Assembly (NCBI RefSeq): GCF_000815105.2
Contig: NZ_CP010310.2
Location: 4,030,001 to 4,094,000 of the forward strand
Source: Pandoraea pulmonicola
GTDB taxonomy: Bacteria > Pseudomonadota > Gammaproteobacteria > Burkholderiales > Burkholderiaceae
Direction of reading: 5' to 3'
DNA length: 64,000 bases
Shown piece by piece: positions 45,318-53,497 of this stretch (its first letter is position 1; every line of letters begins with the position of its first letter). The position numbers and the translations under genes were made by a program. A model generated the notes under the pieces. The model saw only the letters and a list, made by a program, of their open reading frames with translations, was not told where the DNA came from and searched no databases.

Positions 45318-45979
45318 TCGTCCGTCTGTGCAAATGGATCAGCGTCGCGGCGCTGGCTGCCGTCATGACCGGCTGTGCCATGCATCAAGCCAAGCCGTAC
45401 GACTACACCGCGTTCAAGGAGAGCAAGCCGAAGTCGATTCTCGTGCTGCCGCCGCTCAATGAGTCGCCGGACATCGACGCAACCTACAGCGTGTTCTCGC
45501 AGGTCACGGCGCCGCTGGGCGAAGCCGGCTACTACGTGCTGCCAGTGGCACTCGTCGATGAGTCGTTCCGTCAGAACGGTCTGACCGTTGCCGGTGACAT
45601 CCATCAGGTGAACCCGGCCAAGCTGCGCGAGATCTTCGGCGCCGACGCCGCGCTCTATATCAAGATCACGCAGTACGGCACGAAGTACATGGTGGTCGAC
45701 AGCGCGACGGTGGTGACGGTGACGGCCGATCTCGTCGATCTGCGCAACGGCGCCAAGCTGTGGAGCGGTGCGGCAAGCGCCTCGAACAACGAAGGCGGCA
45801 ACAACAGCGGCGGCGGCTTGATCGGCATGCTGGTCACGGCCGCGGTCAAGCAGATCATCAACAGCGTGTCGGACGCCGGTTACACGGTCGCTGGCACGGC
45901 TAATGCACGACTGCTGTCCGCCGGCCGCCCCAACGGCATACTCTACGGCCCGCGTTCGCCGAAGTACGGGACGGACTGA
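45314..45979 (+). CDS. DUF799 / GNA1162 family lipoprotein
   Basis: This 221-residue lipoprotein has the lipobox VMTGC (C21) and matches PF05643, whose Neisseria member GNA1162 has a TolB-N-like fold. Conserved stretches are SILVLPPLNESPDIDATYS, GYYVLPVALVDESFRQNG and AALYIKITQYGTKY. A Ser/Gly/Asn-rich loop (NNEGGNNSGGG) lies near residues 157-167. It overlaps the DUF4810 gene by ATGA and completes the three-gene lipoprotein operon. A secretion or envelope-assembly function is inferred from the CsgG-like partner only. Confidence 0.88.
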   Translation: MIVRLCKWISVAALAAVMTGCAMHQAKPYDYTAFKESKPKSILVLPPLNESPDIDATYSVFSQVTAPLGEAGYYVLPVALVDESFRQNGLTVAGDIHQVNPAKLREIFGADAALYIKITQYGTKYMVVDSATVVTVTADLVDLRNGAKLWSGAASASNNEGGNNSGGGLIGMLVTAAVKQIINSVSDAGYTVAGTANARLLSAGRPNGILYGPRSPKYGTD

Positions 45980-46059
45980 GTCCGCCCCAGGCAACGCGCA
46001 ACGATGTCAGCCGCTGAAGTGCCCTGGGCGACTTAAGCAATTCAGTCGACGTAAACGAC

Positions 46060-46083
46060 AAAGCCCGCCAATAAGGCGGGCCG
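46060..46083. terminator. Hairpin, probable terminator
   Basis: GCCCGCC-N5-GGCGGGC forms a stable 7-bp stem. On the minus strand it is followed by TTTGTCGTTT, so it can end the DUF3563 transcript, and it may also close the lipoprotein operon on the plus strand. Confidence 0.6.
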
Positions 46084-46237
46084 TTGCGCGAACCGATCCC
46101 GGTACAACGAGGATCGGCATCCGGACTTACGGTTGGGCGCCGTCGCACGCCATCACAACGATGACGGGAATCGCCCGATAAGACGATCGACTTGCCTGGC
46201 TGCGCCAGCGACGACCGTTCGTCCGGAAGGGACTTGC

Positions 46238-46378
46238 TTAGTAACCGGCGGTTTCGAGTGCGCGGATACGTTGTTCCAGCTCAATGATGTCCTTCGACTC
46301 AGCCAGGAACGCTTCACGACGACGACGCTCAGCAGTTTCAAACCAAGTGTTCACGACTTCAAAAAGGGCGGCAAACAT
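46238..46378 (-). CDS. DUF3563 family micro-protein
   Basis: This 46-residue protein reads MFAALFEVVNTWFETAERRR at the start and ends ELEQRIRALETAGY. It matches the small DUF3563 family (an aromatic amphipathic N-terminus, an E-R-R-R patch and a C-terminal ELEQRIRALE helix) widespread in Burkholderiaceae; its function is not established. GGAG lies 8 bases before the ATG. A TATAAT box on the minus strand at 46431-46426 gives a leader of about 40 bases that contains a TGCTGC-ATC-GCAGCA hairpin (46403-46417). No gene is found on the other side for 400 bases, so it is monocistronic. Confidence 0.85.
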   Translation of the reverse strand: MFAALFEVVNTWFETAERRRREAFLAESKDIIELEQRIRALETAGY

Positions 46379-46778
46379 GACGTTTCTCCAGTTCATTAGT
46401 GTGCTGCATCGCAGCAGTGCTTCGCATTATATAGGGTTTTCCCGTAAAGGGTTAGTCCTGATGTGCAAAAACACCACAAAATCTGCTAGAGCGTCGCTTC
46501 GAATGCAGTCAATTCCAAAATAAACCTATAAAAATCAATAGCCTAAAAAACTTCAAGCGTGCAGCGACACGTGTCTGCGGCACGCTGTCGCAGGGGACGA
46601 TCAAAAATCGAAGGGATAAAAAAAGCGCCGCTGCTGCGGCGCATCATAGCGATCTCCCAACCTCGGCTGGCCCAGGCGGTGCCGGTTCAAGCGACGCTTC
46701 GTAGTATGTGTCGCACTCGGCGCATTACCGTCTCGCGCCGCGTCCGTCGTGCGTCACGTCAACTGGCGATCCCCGCCA
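46379..46778. other. AT-rich intergenic stretch with promoter and terminator elements
   Basis: These 400 bases hold the DUF3563 promoter (TATAAT on the minus strand at 46431-46426), an unusually AT-rich patch at about 46500-46555 and the cueR terminator at 46618-46642. The remainder up to 46778 has no recognisable gene. Confidence 0.55.
46618..46642 (-). terminator. Intrinsic terminator after cueR
   Basis: On the minus strand GCGCCGC-N4-GCGGCGC (46642-46625) is followed by seven T residues. It lies about 137 bases beyond the cueR stop and can end the EEP-cueR transcript. Confidence 0.85.
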
Positions 46779-47330
46779 TTACCTCGGCGGCGCGTGTTCA
46801 ATCTGAGCGTCGTCATCGGCGGCCGATCCTCCCGCAGCACCGGCGGCCGAAGTCGCCTGTTGCGGTGTCGCACCGGACGTTGCGGCGCCGGTGCATTGCT
46901 CAGACGTCGCCGCTCCCGAATGTCCGGTATGGCACGGCAGATCGGCCGCGGCGATGCCCTCGAGAATCGGGCAATCGGGCCGGTCGTCGCCGTGGCAATG
47001 CACGGCGAGATGCGAGAGTGTGTCGCGCATCGCGACGAGTTCGCCAATGCGCTGGTTGAGTTCATCGACGTGCGATTGCGCCAGTGCCTTGACCTGTGCG
47101 CTCGAGCGGCCGCGATCCTGCCAGAGCGCCAATAGCTGACGAATCTGGTCGATGCCGAAACCCAGCCGCCTCGCCTGACGAATGAAGCGAAGCAGGTGAA
47201 GATCCTGTTCGCCATAACGCCGGTAACCCGCCTCGGAGCGAGGGCTCGGAGGCATCAGGCCGATACTTTCGTAGTATCGGATCATCTTGGCCGTTACACC
47301 GCTGGCCTGCGCCGCTTGTCCGATGTTCAT
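46779..47330 (-). CDS. cueR: Copper-responsive MerR-family regulator CueR
   Basis: This 183-residue activator has the MerR helix-turn-helix (residues 1-70, MNIGQAAQASGVTAKMIRYYESIGL) and a dimerisation helix. The metal loop CHGDDRPDC places cysteines at 112 and 120, and Ser77 is present, the same numbering as E. coli CueR, so Cu(I)/Ag(I)/Au(I) sensing is expected. An Ala/Ser/Thr-rich tail of about 50 residues follows, with additional Cys and His (LPCHTGHSG, EQCTG), which is unusual. It is downstream of an EEP-family gene by 7 bases. Its operators are visible at copA and copZ. Confidence 0.94.
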   Translation of the reverse strand: MNIGQAAQASGVTAKMIRYYESIGLMPPSPRSEAGYRRYGEQDLHLLRFIRQARRLGFGIDQIRQLLALWQDRGRSSAQVKALAQSHVDELNQRIGELVAMRDTLSHLAVHCHGDDRPDCPILEGIAAADLPCHTGHSGAATSEQCTGAATSGATPQQATSAAGAAGGSAADDDAQIEHAPPR

Positions 47331-47337
47331 GGCTGCC

Positions 47338-48159
47338 TCACTGAGGGGAACGAGGGTTGAACGACGGCGGATACGAACCGTTCATCTTGGCGCGGTCGCC
47401 GTCCGACGGCACAAGTCGGGCGCTGATCGGCGCATGATCGGAAATCCGTGACCAAGGGCGCCCGTGCAAAACTTGCGCCCCTTCAATATGAAAGCCGCGT
47501 GCGTAGATGCGGTCAAGTCGTAAAAGCGGCAATCCGCTCGGAAAACTGCGGGCGGGACGCCCCGCGCTGTTCTGAAACACTTCAGTCAGCGCCAGCTTTT
47601 CCGCCAACAACCGGTCCGCCTGATTACTCCAGTCGTTGAAGTCGCCGGCAATGATCAGTGGAGCATCGCCCGGGATGGCGTCCGCAACGCGCTCCGTGAG
47701 CATTTCGAATTGCCGCCGACGACCGGGCCCCGCCAACGACAAATGCACACACAGGCAATGCAACGGCTGCGACAGCCCCGGCACGGCGATCTCACAATGC
47801 AACATGCCGCGCTTCTCGAAACTGTATGTCGTGATGTCGTGATTGTCCGATCTGACGATCGGATATCGGCTCAGAATCGCATTGCCATGGTGCCCATGGT
47901 CGTAGACGACATTGCGTCCGTACGCGTGATCGCTCCACATGGCACCCGCCAGAAATTCGTGCTGCGGTTGCACCGGCCAGTTGGTGTGCCGCATCGCATG
48001 CCGCCGATGCATGCCCTGGACTTCCTGCAGGAAAACCAGATCCGGCGCCAGTCCTTCCAACCCCGCGCGCAATTCGTGAACGCGCAAGCGATTGAACGCG
48101 GAAAAGCCCTTGTGGATGTTGTAACTCGCGATATGCAGACTATTCATGTTCGGCAGCAT
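47338..48159 (-). CDS. Endonuclease/exonuclease/phosphatase family protein (YbhP-like)
   Basis: This 273-residue protein has the EEP fold. Metal and catalytic motifs are visible: SYNIHKGFSAF near residues 13-23, FLQEVQG near 43-49, IIAGDFNDWSNQ near 168-179 and SDHAPISARL near 243-252. Members hydrolyse phosphodiester bonds in nucleic acids, lipids or small phosphates; the substrate is unknown. GGAG is 3 bases before ATG 48159, but an ATG at 48147 is possible. It lies between copA (123 bases upstream) and cueR (7 bases downstream), so copper-linked co-expression is possible. No signal peptide was seen. Confidence 0.85.
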   Translation of the reverse strand: MLPNMNSLHIASYNIHKGFSAFNRLRVHELRAGLEGLAPDLVFLQEVQGMHRRHAMRHTNWPVQPQHEFLAGAMWSDHAYGRNVVYDHGHHGNAILSRYPIVRSDNHDITTYSFEKRGMLHCEIAVPGLSQPLHCLCVHLSLAGPGRRRQFEMLTERVADAIPGDAPLIIAGDFNDWSNQADRLLAEKLALTEVFQNSAGRPARSFPSGLPLLRLDRIYARGFHIEGAQVLHGRPWSRISDHAPISARLVPSDGDRAKMNGSYPPSFNPRSPQ

Positions 48160-48225
48160 TGACTCCGTGCCGGAAGGCAGACGATACCCACTAAATGGTG
48201 TCGCTTTCCGCGATTTTCAAGCCAG

Positions 48226-48279
48226 AATGATCTGAGCGACGCATCGGACGGTGTCGTCCCGCGCGTCGCCTCGATCATT
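48226..48279. repeat. Nested inverted repeat just after copA
   Basis: Arms AATGATC-tgaGCGACGC (48226-48242) and GCGTCGC-ctcGATCATT (48263-48279) pair over about 14 of 17 bases. They enclose a second dyad GGACG-N4-CGTCC (48246-48259). The structure begins 4 bases beyond the copA stop on the minus strand, and no T-run follows. Confidence 0.65.
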
Positions 48280-48282
48280 TCA

Positions 48283-50859
48283 TTATGCGCCGTTCACCTT
48301 ATGCCCGGGCAAACGGGACGTCGATGCCGATCCCGTATCGGCAGCCACCCCCGTCAGCGCCGATGCAGCGACGGCACCGTCCTGCGAGGGACGCCAGCGA
48401 CGCAGCAACAACGCGTTGCTTACCACGCTCACGCTGCTCAGCGCCATTGCGGCACCGGCGATCACCGGACTCAACAGCCCGAACGCCGCCAGCGGAATGC
48501 CGACCACGTTGTACGCGAACGCCCAGAAGAGGTTCTGACGGATTTTCGACCAGGTGCGTCGCGAGACGTCGATGGCGTCGGCCACGCGTAGCGGATCGCC
48601 CCGCATGAGCGTAATACCCGCCGTCTGCATGGCGACATCGGTCCCCGAGCCCATCGCAATGCCGACGTCCGCCGCAGCGAGCGCCGGCGCATCGTTGATG
48701 CCGTCTCCGACCATCGCGACCACCGCGCCATCGCGCTTGAGCTGCGCAATCACCTCGGCCTTGTGTTCGGGCAACACGTCGGCGTGGATCTCGTCGAGCC
48801 CGAGCGCATCGGCAACAGCGCGTGCACTCCCCGCGTTGTCGCCCGTCACCATCACGCAACGCACGCCCAGCGCGTGCAAGCGTTCGATCGCCGGCCGCGC
48901 GGTGGCCTTGAGCGTATCGCCGAATGCCAGCAGCCCCAACAATCGCGCTCCGCCCTCACCACCTTGCGCTGCCGTCTCGACCAGCCAGGATACGGTACGC
49001 CCCTCACCCGCGAGTCGAGTCGCCTCCGATGCCAGTGCGCCCTGAGAAACGCCCAACTCTTCGAGCAGGCGCGCATTACCCAACTGCAGCGCATGCGTGC
49101 CACGCTTGGCGTCTTCCGCGCCTCCACCAACCTCGCCGCTCACGGCTTCCACAATTTCAATATGCGCGCGCATCCCGCGTCCCGGCAACGCGACAATATC
49201 CGACGCTGTCGGGATCGTCGCGGCGAGCCCCGCCGCTTCGGCCGCTGCCGTCACCGCCGTTGCCAGTGGGTGCGAACTGCCCGACTGTACGGCAGCCGCC
49301 CAACGCAGCAGCGTATCGGCGCTCGTGCCTTCTGCCGGCAGATGCGCCACGAGACGCGGCTTGCCCTCGGTCAGCGTGCCCGTCTTGTCGAACGCCACGA
49401 CGTTCACGCGATGCGCCAACTCCAGGGCTTCGGCATCCTTGATGAGGATCCCCTGTCGCGCCGCCGCACCGGTGCCGACCATGATCGCGGCCGGTGTCGC
49501 GAGCCCCAGCGCACACGGACACGCGATCACCAGCACCGCCACCGCGTTGAGCAGCGAAGCCTCGAGACCCAACCCCAGCGCCCAGCCGGCGATCACCGTG
49601 ACGATGGCGATGAGCACCACGACCGGCACGAACACGGCCGCGACACGGTCGACCGCACGCTGAATCGGCGCCTTGCCGGCCTGCGCGTCTTCGACCATGC
49701 GGATGATGCGGGCGAGCGCGGTATCGGCGCCGACGGCCGTCGTCTCCACGCGCAGCGTTCCCGCGCCGTTGATCGAACCGCCCACGACCGTATCGCCCTC
49801 GTCCTTGTCGATAGGCAGCGGCTCACCGGTCAGCAGCGACTCGTCGAGTTGGCTGGCGCCGTCGCGAATGACCCCGTCGACTGGGACACGTTCGCCTGCA
49901 CGTACGACGACCCAGTCGCCGACCTTCACCTGGCTCAATGGCACCGTGGTCTCGCTTGCCGCGTCCTTCGGGTCGCGCAACACGCGCGCCGCTTCCGGAC
50001 GCAGCGCCGCCAACGCGCGAATCGCTTCCACGGTACGGCGTTTCGCGCGCGCTTCGAGCCACTTGCCGAGCAGCACCAGCGTGATCACGACAGCCGCCGC
50101 TTCGAAATACAGATGCGGCATGCTGCCCGCAGGCGCACGCCACCATTCGTACAGACTCAGGCCGTAGGCAGCCGATGTGCCCAGCGCCACGAGCAGATCC
50201 ATATTGCCGCTGCCTGCGCGCACCGCCTTGTAGCCCGCACGATAGAACCGCGCACCGAGCCAGAACTGCACCGGCGTGGCGAGCAGCCACTGCACCCAGG
50301 GCGGGGGCATCAGGTGCACGCCGAACGGTTCGAGCAGCATCGGCAGCAACAGCGGCAACGACAGCAGGGCCGCAACCGCCACCGGCCACCACGTCGGCCC
50401 TTCGCCGGCCGGCGTCGCCTGCGCGGGATCGGCCACGGGCGAGGCTTCGTAGCCCGCCTTCTCGACCGCCGCGCCGAGCGCCGCCACGTCCACGACGCCG
50501 CGTACGCCACGCACTGCCGCGCGCTCCGTCGCCAGATTGACGTTCGCTTCGAGCACGCCCGGCACGTTGCGCAACGCCTTTTCCACGCGTCCCGCACACG
50601 ACGCGCACGTCATGCCGCCGATGGCCAGCTCGAACGTTTGCTCCGCAACCTGATATCCCGCGTCGTTCACCGCAGCTTCGACAGCGCCAAGCAATGTCGC
50701 GGGCGCCACATCGGGCGCGGCTTCCACGGCCGCCGTCTCGGTAGCAAGGTTCACATTGGCGCTGGCTACACCCGGGGCGCGCCGCAGCGCTTTCTCCACG
50801 CGCGTCACGCACGACGCACAAGTCATGCCTTCGATACCGACCGACCAATTCTGAGTCAT
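48283..50859 (-). CDS. copA: Cu(I)-exporting P1B-type ATPase CopA
   Basis: This 858-residue inner-membrane pump has two N-terminal heavy-metal domains with GMTCASC (cysteines 14/17 and 85/88), eight expected helices, the actuator TGEP motif, the ion-binding CPC ([13 protein letters not shown]), the phosphorylation site [15 protein letters not shown], and [16 protein letters not shown]. The C-terminal YN and MALSS motifs mark Cu(I)/Ag(I) specificity. GGAGG precedes ATG 50859 by 7 bases. The promoter at 50896-50926 has a CueR dyad in a 19-bp spacer, so expression should rise with copper. It is divergent from copZ. Confidence 0.97.
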   Translation of the reverse strand: MTQNWSVGIEGMTCASCVTRVEKALRRAPGVASANVNLATETAAVEAAPDVAPATLLGAVEAAVNDAGYQVAEQTFELAIGGMTCASCAGRVEKALRNVPGVLEANVNLATERAAVRGVRGVVDVAALGAAVEKAGYEASPVADPAQATPAGEGPTWWPVAVAALLSLPLLLPMLLEPFGVHLMPPPWVQWLLATPVQFWLGARFYRAGYKAVRAGSGNMDLLVALGTSAAYGLSLYEWWRAPAGSMPHLYFEAAAVVITLVLLGKWLEARAKRRTVEAIRALAALRPEAARVLRDPKDAASETTVPLSQVKVGDWVVVRAGERVPVDGVIRDGASQLDESLLTGEPLPIDKDEGDTVVGGSINGAGTLRVETTAVGADTALARIIRMVEDAQAGKAPIQRAVDRVAAVFVPVVVLIAIVTVIAGWALGLGLEASLLNAVAVLVIACPCALGLATPAAIMVGTGAAARQGILIKDAEALELAHRVNVVAFDKTGTLTEGKPRLVAHLPAEGTSADTLLRWAAAVQSGSSHPLATAVTAAAEAAGLAATIPTASDIVALPGRGMRAHIEIVEAVSGEVGGGAEDAKRGTHALQLGNARLLEELGVSQGALASEATRLAGEGRTVSWLVETAAQGGEGGARLLGLLAFGDTLKATARPAIERLHALGVRCVMVTGDNAGSARAVADALGLDEIHADVLPEHKAEVIAQLKRDGAVVAMVGDGINDAPALAAADVGIAMGSGTDVAMQTAGITLMRGDPLRVADAIDVSRRTWSKIRQNLFWAFAYNVVGIPLAAFGLLSPVIAGAAMALSSVSVVSNALLLRRWRPSQDGAVAASALTGVAADTGSASTSRLPGHKVNGA

Positions 50860-50895
50860 TTAAAGGCCTCCACGAGGACTGTCATCATGCGTCAG

Positions 50896-50926
50896 AGCTT
50901 AGACCTTGCCATGACGGGAAGGTCAA
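50896..50926 (-). promoter_or_regulatory. CueR-activated promoter of copA
   Basis: On the minus strand TTGACC (-35) and TAAGCT (-10) are separated by 19 bases, the over-long spacer of MerR-activated promoters. The spacer carries ACCTTGC-N7-GGAAGGT (50903-50923), one base from the CueR consensus dyad. The copA start lies about 37 bases downstream of the -10. Confidence 0.88.
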
Positions 50927-51065
50927 GCCCTCTGCGACAAGACGTCGCAAGAGAGAAACAGCAGGCAGATGATGCCGACGTCGTTACGCTTCACGATACG
51001 CCTGCCGGCCGCATCCCGGTTTGGGTGGCGTCCGAACGCTCGGGCGAACGGTCTGAAAAAAGCCC

Positions 51066-51096
51066 TTGAGCTTCCTGCAATGGGAAGGTCTATGAT
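51066..51096 (+). promoter_or_regulatory. CueR-activated promoter of copZ
   Basis: TTGAGC (51066-51071) and TATGAT (51091-51096) are separated by exactly 19 bases, containing the dyad AGCTTCC-N7-GGAAGGT (51069-51089), one base from the CueR consensus. The copZ start lies 84 bases after the -10. Confidence 0.88.
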
Positions 51097-51179
51097 CGAA
51101 TTGCTGAATCATCACACCCCGGATTGACGTCAATCCTCCCATCTGCCGGGTAACCGGCCTGTTTCTCAAGGAGAGCAAC

Positions 51180-51380
51180 ATGCAAGTGCAAGTCGAAGGT
51201 ATGAGCTGCGGTCATTGCGTCAAGACCGTGACCCGCGCAATCACGGAGCGCGATGCGAATGCCAAGGTCAACGTCGACCTCGGCGCAGGTCGTGTGGACG
51301 TCGAGAGCCGCCTCTCGCCCACCGAAGTGAGCGCCGCCATCGCCGACGCCGGCTACACGGTCAAGAGCACGAGCGCCTGA
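51180..51380 (+). CDS. copZ: Copper chaperone CopZ (heavy-metal-associated domain)
   Basis: This 66-residue protein is a single HMA domain with the metal-binding loop MSCGHC (C10 and C13) and the beta-alpha-beta-beta-alpha-beta pattern of Atx1/CopZ. It should carry Cu(I) in the cytosol to the N-terminal domains of CopA. AAGGAG lies 6 bases before the ATG. It is divergent from copA and has its own CueR-type promoter, so the pump and its chaperone are co-induced. The FMN riboswitch of ribB begins about 210 bases downstream. Confidence 0.95.
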   Translation: MQVQVEGMSCGHCVKTVTRAITERDANAKVNVDLGAGRVDVESRLSPTEVSAAIADAGYTVKSTSA

Positions 51381-51861
51381 ACCTCCCGAGTGTCTTCGTC
51401 TGAACGAACGTCGCATTGCCCCGCATGGCATCGCGACGTTTTCGTCGTCGTTTCCGCCTGTCCAATCCCGTACACCCCGCGCAGTCTCTGCTGCAGACCG
51501 GCGAAACCTTGTGCTACGCTCTACCTCGCCGAATACGCAAGGACGCCGCACGATGCGATACCGTGTGGCCCGTGCGTGCGGCAATACACGTCTTCAGGGC
51601 GGGGTGAAAGTCCCCACCGGCGGTATGTGACATTGCACGGTTCACGCTGTGCGCGTCATGAGCCCGCGAGCGCCTGCCACCGTCCCGTTGCGGACACCGG
51701 CAGGGTCAGCAGATCTGGTGAGATGCCAGAGCCGACGGTCATAGTCCGGATGAGAGAAGATGCGTCGATACCCGCGAGCCGTGGGATGCTGTCCCATGGC
51801 CACGTCCGTTCGCATGCCCTGAAACGTTTTTCGCCCGTTTGACTTACGCGAGGAGCGTTTC
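51381..51861. other. copZ-ribB intergenic region
   Basis: The first 210 of these 481 bases hold no gene or clear element; the promoter for ribB should be here. The FMN riboswitch occupies 51592-51761, and 100 bases of expression platform follow up to the ribB start. Confidence 0.7.
51592..51761 (+). ncRNA. FMN riboswitch (RFN element)
   Basis: The conserved RFN core is visible: the 5' stem strand CTTCAGGGCGGGGTGAAAG, the TCCCCACCGGCGGT segment, then near the 3' side GTCAGCAGATCTGGTGAGATGCCAGAGCCGACGGTCATAGTCCGGATGAGAGAAGATG in consecutive conserved pieces (51706-51761). A variable arm separates these blocks. When FMN binds, expression of the downstream ribB gene should fall. No clear intrinsic terminator is seen in the 100 bases that follow, so control may act on ribosome access. 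Confidence 0.95.
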
Positions 51862-52575
51862 ATGTCTATCACCAACGTCAGCCAAGTTGTCCCGGCACCT
51901 GCCGATCCCCTGCTCGCCTATCCGGCGTTCACCCACCTGCCGCCCGTCGAAGTGCGCCTGGCCGCATCGCTCGACGCCATGCGCGAAGGCCGTCCGGTCA
52001 TTCTCATGGACGATCTCGACCGCGAGAACGAAGCGGACCTGATCGTCGCGGCGGAGAAAATCACGCCGGCCACGATGGCGATGCTCATCCGCGAATGCAG
52101 CGGCATCGTCTGTCTGTGCCTGCCTGACGAGACGCTGCGCCGTCTCGATCTGCCGCCGATGGTCGAACAGAATCAGAGCCGCCACGGCACCGCATTCACC
52201 GTGACGATCGAAGCGCGCCAGGGCGTGAGCACGGGCGTCTCGGCCGCCGATCGCGTCACGACGATTCGCGCCGCCATTGCCGACGACGCGCAGCCGTCCG
52301 ACCTGTCCCGCCCCGGTCATGTCTTCCCGCTGCGCGCGCAGCCCGGGGGCGTGCTCACGCGCCGCGGCCACACCGAGGGCTCGGTCGATCTGGCGATTCT
52401 CGCCGGCCTCAAACCAGCCGCCGTGCTGTGCGAATTGATGAATCCCGACGGGACCATGACGCGCGGCGCCGATATCGAGCGCTTCGCCGAGTTGCACGGT
52501 CTGCCGATTCTGACCATCGACGAACTGGCGACCTACCGTCGCGCCCAGGCGCAAGGCCACGCCCACGCCGCCTGA
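51862..52575 (+). CDS. ribB: 3,4-dihydroxy-2-butanone 4-phosphate synthase
   Basis: This 237-residue enzyme converts ribulose 5-phosphate to formate and 3,4-dihydroxybutanone 4-phosphate for riboflavin synthesis. The active site [19 protein letters not shown] near residues 51-69 is intact, as are [41 protein letters not shown] and the C-terminal [21 protein letters not shown]. It lacks the GTP cyclohydrolase II domain, so it is monofunctional. The FMN riboswitch upstream makes it the regulated, probably paralogous, copy. AGGAG is 7 bases before the ATG. Confidence 0.96.
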   Translation: MSITNVSQVVPAPADPLLAYPAFTHLPPVEVRLAASLDAMREGRPVILMDDLDRENEADLIVAAEKITPATMAMLIRECSGIVCLCLPDETLRRLDLPPMVEQNQSRHGTAFTVTIEARQGVSTGVSAADRVTTIRAAIADDAQPSDLSRPGHVFPLRAQPGGVLTRRGHTEGSVDLAILAGLKPAAVLCELMNPDGTMTRGADIERFAELHGLPILTIDELATYRRAQAQGHAHAA

Positions 52576-52744
52576 GACGGCCGCGTGGCGATGGCCGCGA
52601 TGCACTCGCCGCCATCGCCACGCGATGTGCCCCGCTCCGGCCACGTTCCGACACTTTCCTCTAACGTCGGACACCCCTGCGTGCGTCACAACTTCTATAA
52701 TCGGCAGATATCCCTAGCATAATAAAAGTTACGAGGAAGACGTC

Positions 52745-53338
52745 ATGACGCACAGTGCCCCTCAAAGCCAACCGGAAAGCCGTCCCGACGCCGCTGCCGT
52801 CCTTGCCCGGTGGGAAGCCGACGAGGCGGCCGTGCGCGACCGGCTCACCCGCAACGGCCCGGTGCGCTTCGGTGTGGCGACGCCGCCGGACGTTGCCGGC
52901 CTGTCCGGCAACGAGATTTTCCAGGCGATGTTCGACGGCAAGCTGCCAATGCCGCCGATCAGCGAAACGCTCGGCTTCATCGCCATCGAGATCGCCGACG
53001 GGCGCGCCGTCTTCCAGGGCCGCCCCGCCCTGCCTTACTACAATCCGCTCGGCACGATTCACGGCGGCTGGTTCGCCACGCTGCTCGATTCCGCCGTCGC
53101 CTGTGCGATCCATTCGACGTTGCCCGCCGGACGCAGCTACACCACGCTCGAACTCAAGACGAACATGGTGCGCGCGCTCACACGCGACGTGCCGTACGTG
53201 CGCGCGGAGGGCAAGGTGATCCAGGTGGGACGCCAGATCGGCATATCCGAGGGTCGTATCGTCGGGCCGGACGGCACACTCTATGCGCATGCCACGACCA
53301 CCTGCCTGATCTTCGATTTCCCGCCGCGCAAAGCATGA
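52745..53338 (+). CDS. PaaI family hotdog-fold thioesterase
   Basis: This 197-residue protein has the PaaI-like hotdog domain at about residues 75-190. The segment NPLGTIHGGWFATLLDSAVACAIHSTL carries the HGG turn preceding the long helix that holds the active site, and the terminal VIQVGRQIGISEGRIVGPDGTLYAHATTTCLIF is typical. It probably hydrolyses acyl-CoA thioesters of aromatic or fatty acids. GAGGAAG precedes the ATG at 52745 by 6 bases, and a TATAAT box is present at 52695-52700. The first 60 residues are a disordered extension not usual in the family. It has its own terminator at 53364-53393. Confidence 0.9.
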   Translation: MTHSAPQSQPESRPDAAAVLARWEADEAAVRDRLTRNGPVRFGVATPPDVAGLSGNEIFQAMFDGKLPMPPISETLGFIAIEIADGRAVFQGRPALPYYNPLGTIHGGWFATLLDSAVACAIHSTLPAGRSYTTLELKTNMVRALTRDVPYVRAEGKVIQVGRQIGISEGRIVGPDGTLYAHATTTCLIFDFPPRKA

Positions 53339-53363
53339 TCGAAGCATGACCGAAGCATGAAAA

Positions 53364-53393
53364 AAAGCCCACGGGAATCGCTCCCGCGGGCTT
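53364..53393. terminator. Bidirectional terminator between thioesterase and antiporter genes
   Basis: AAAGCCC-A-CGGGA / TCCCG-C-GGGCTTT forms a 13-bp stem with one mismatch and a 5-base loop. On the minus strand it is followed by seven T residues, so it is best suited to the antiporter transcript, and it can also stop the thioesterase mRNA. Confidence 0.88.
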
Positions 53394-53497
53394 TCCTTGT
53401 GACTTCGCGTTTCCGGTGGATCGTTGCCGGCGAGGCGCGATGTCCGTCGCATCGCGCCTGCTGCCGTACGGTCGAGATCCCGAGCGTCGACCGGAAC

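Larger units (their letters stand above)
50860..51179. other. copA-copZ intergenic region with two CueR-type promoters
   Basis: The 320 bases between the divergent genes contain a CueR-type promoter at each side and no gene. The stretch between them, about 50930-51060, has no feature I recognise. Confidence 0.75.

Noticed and set aside
53339..53362. Short tandem CGAAGCATGA units before the thioesterase terminator
   Set aside because: Only two to three near-identical short units; too small to call a repeat element or a CRISPR.
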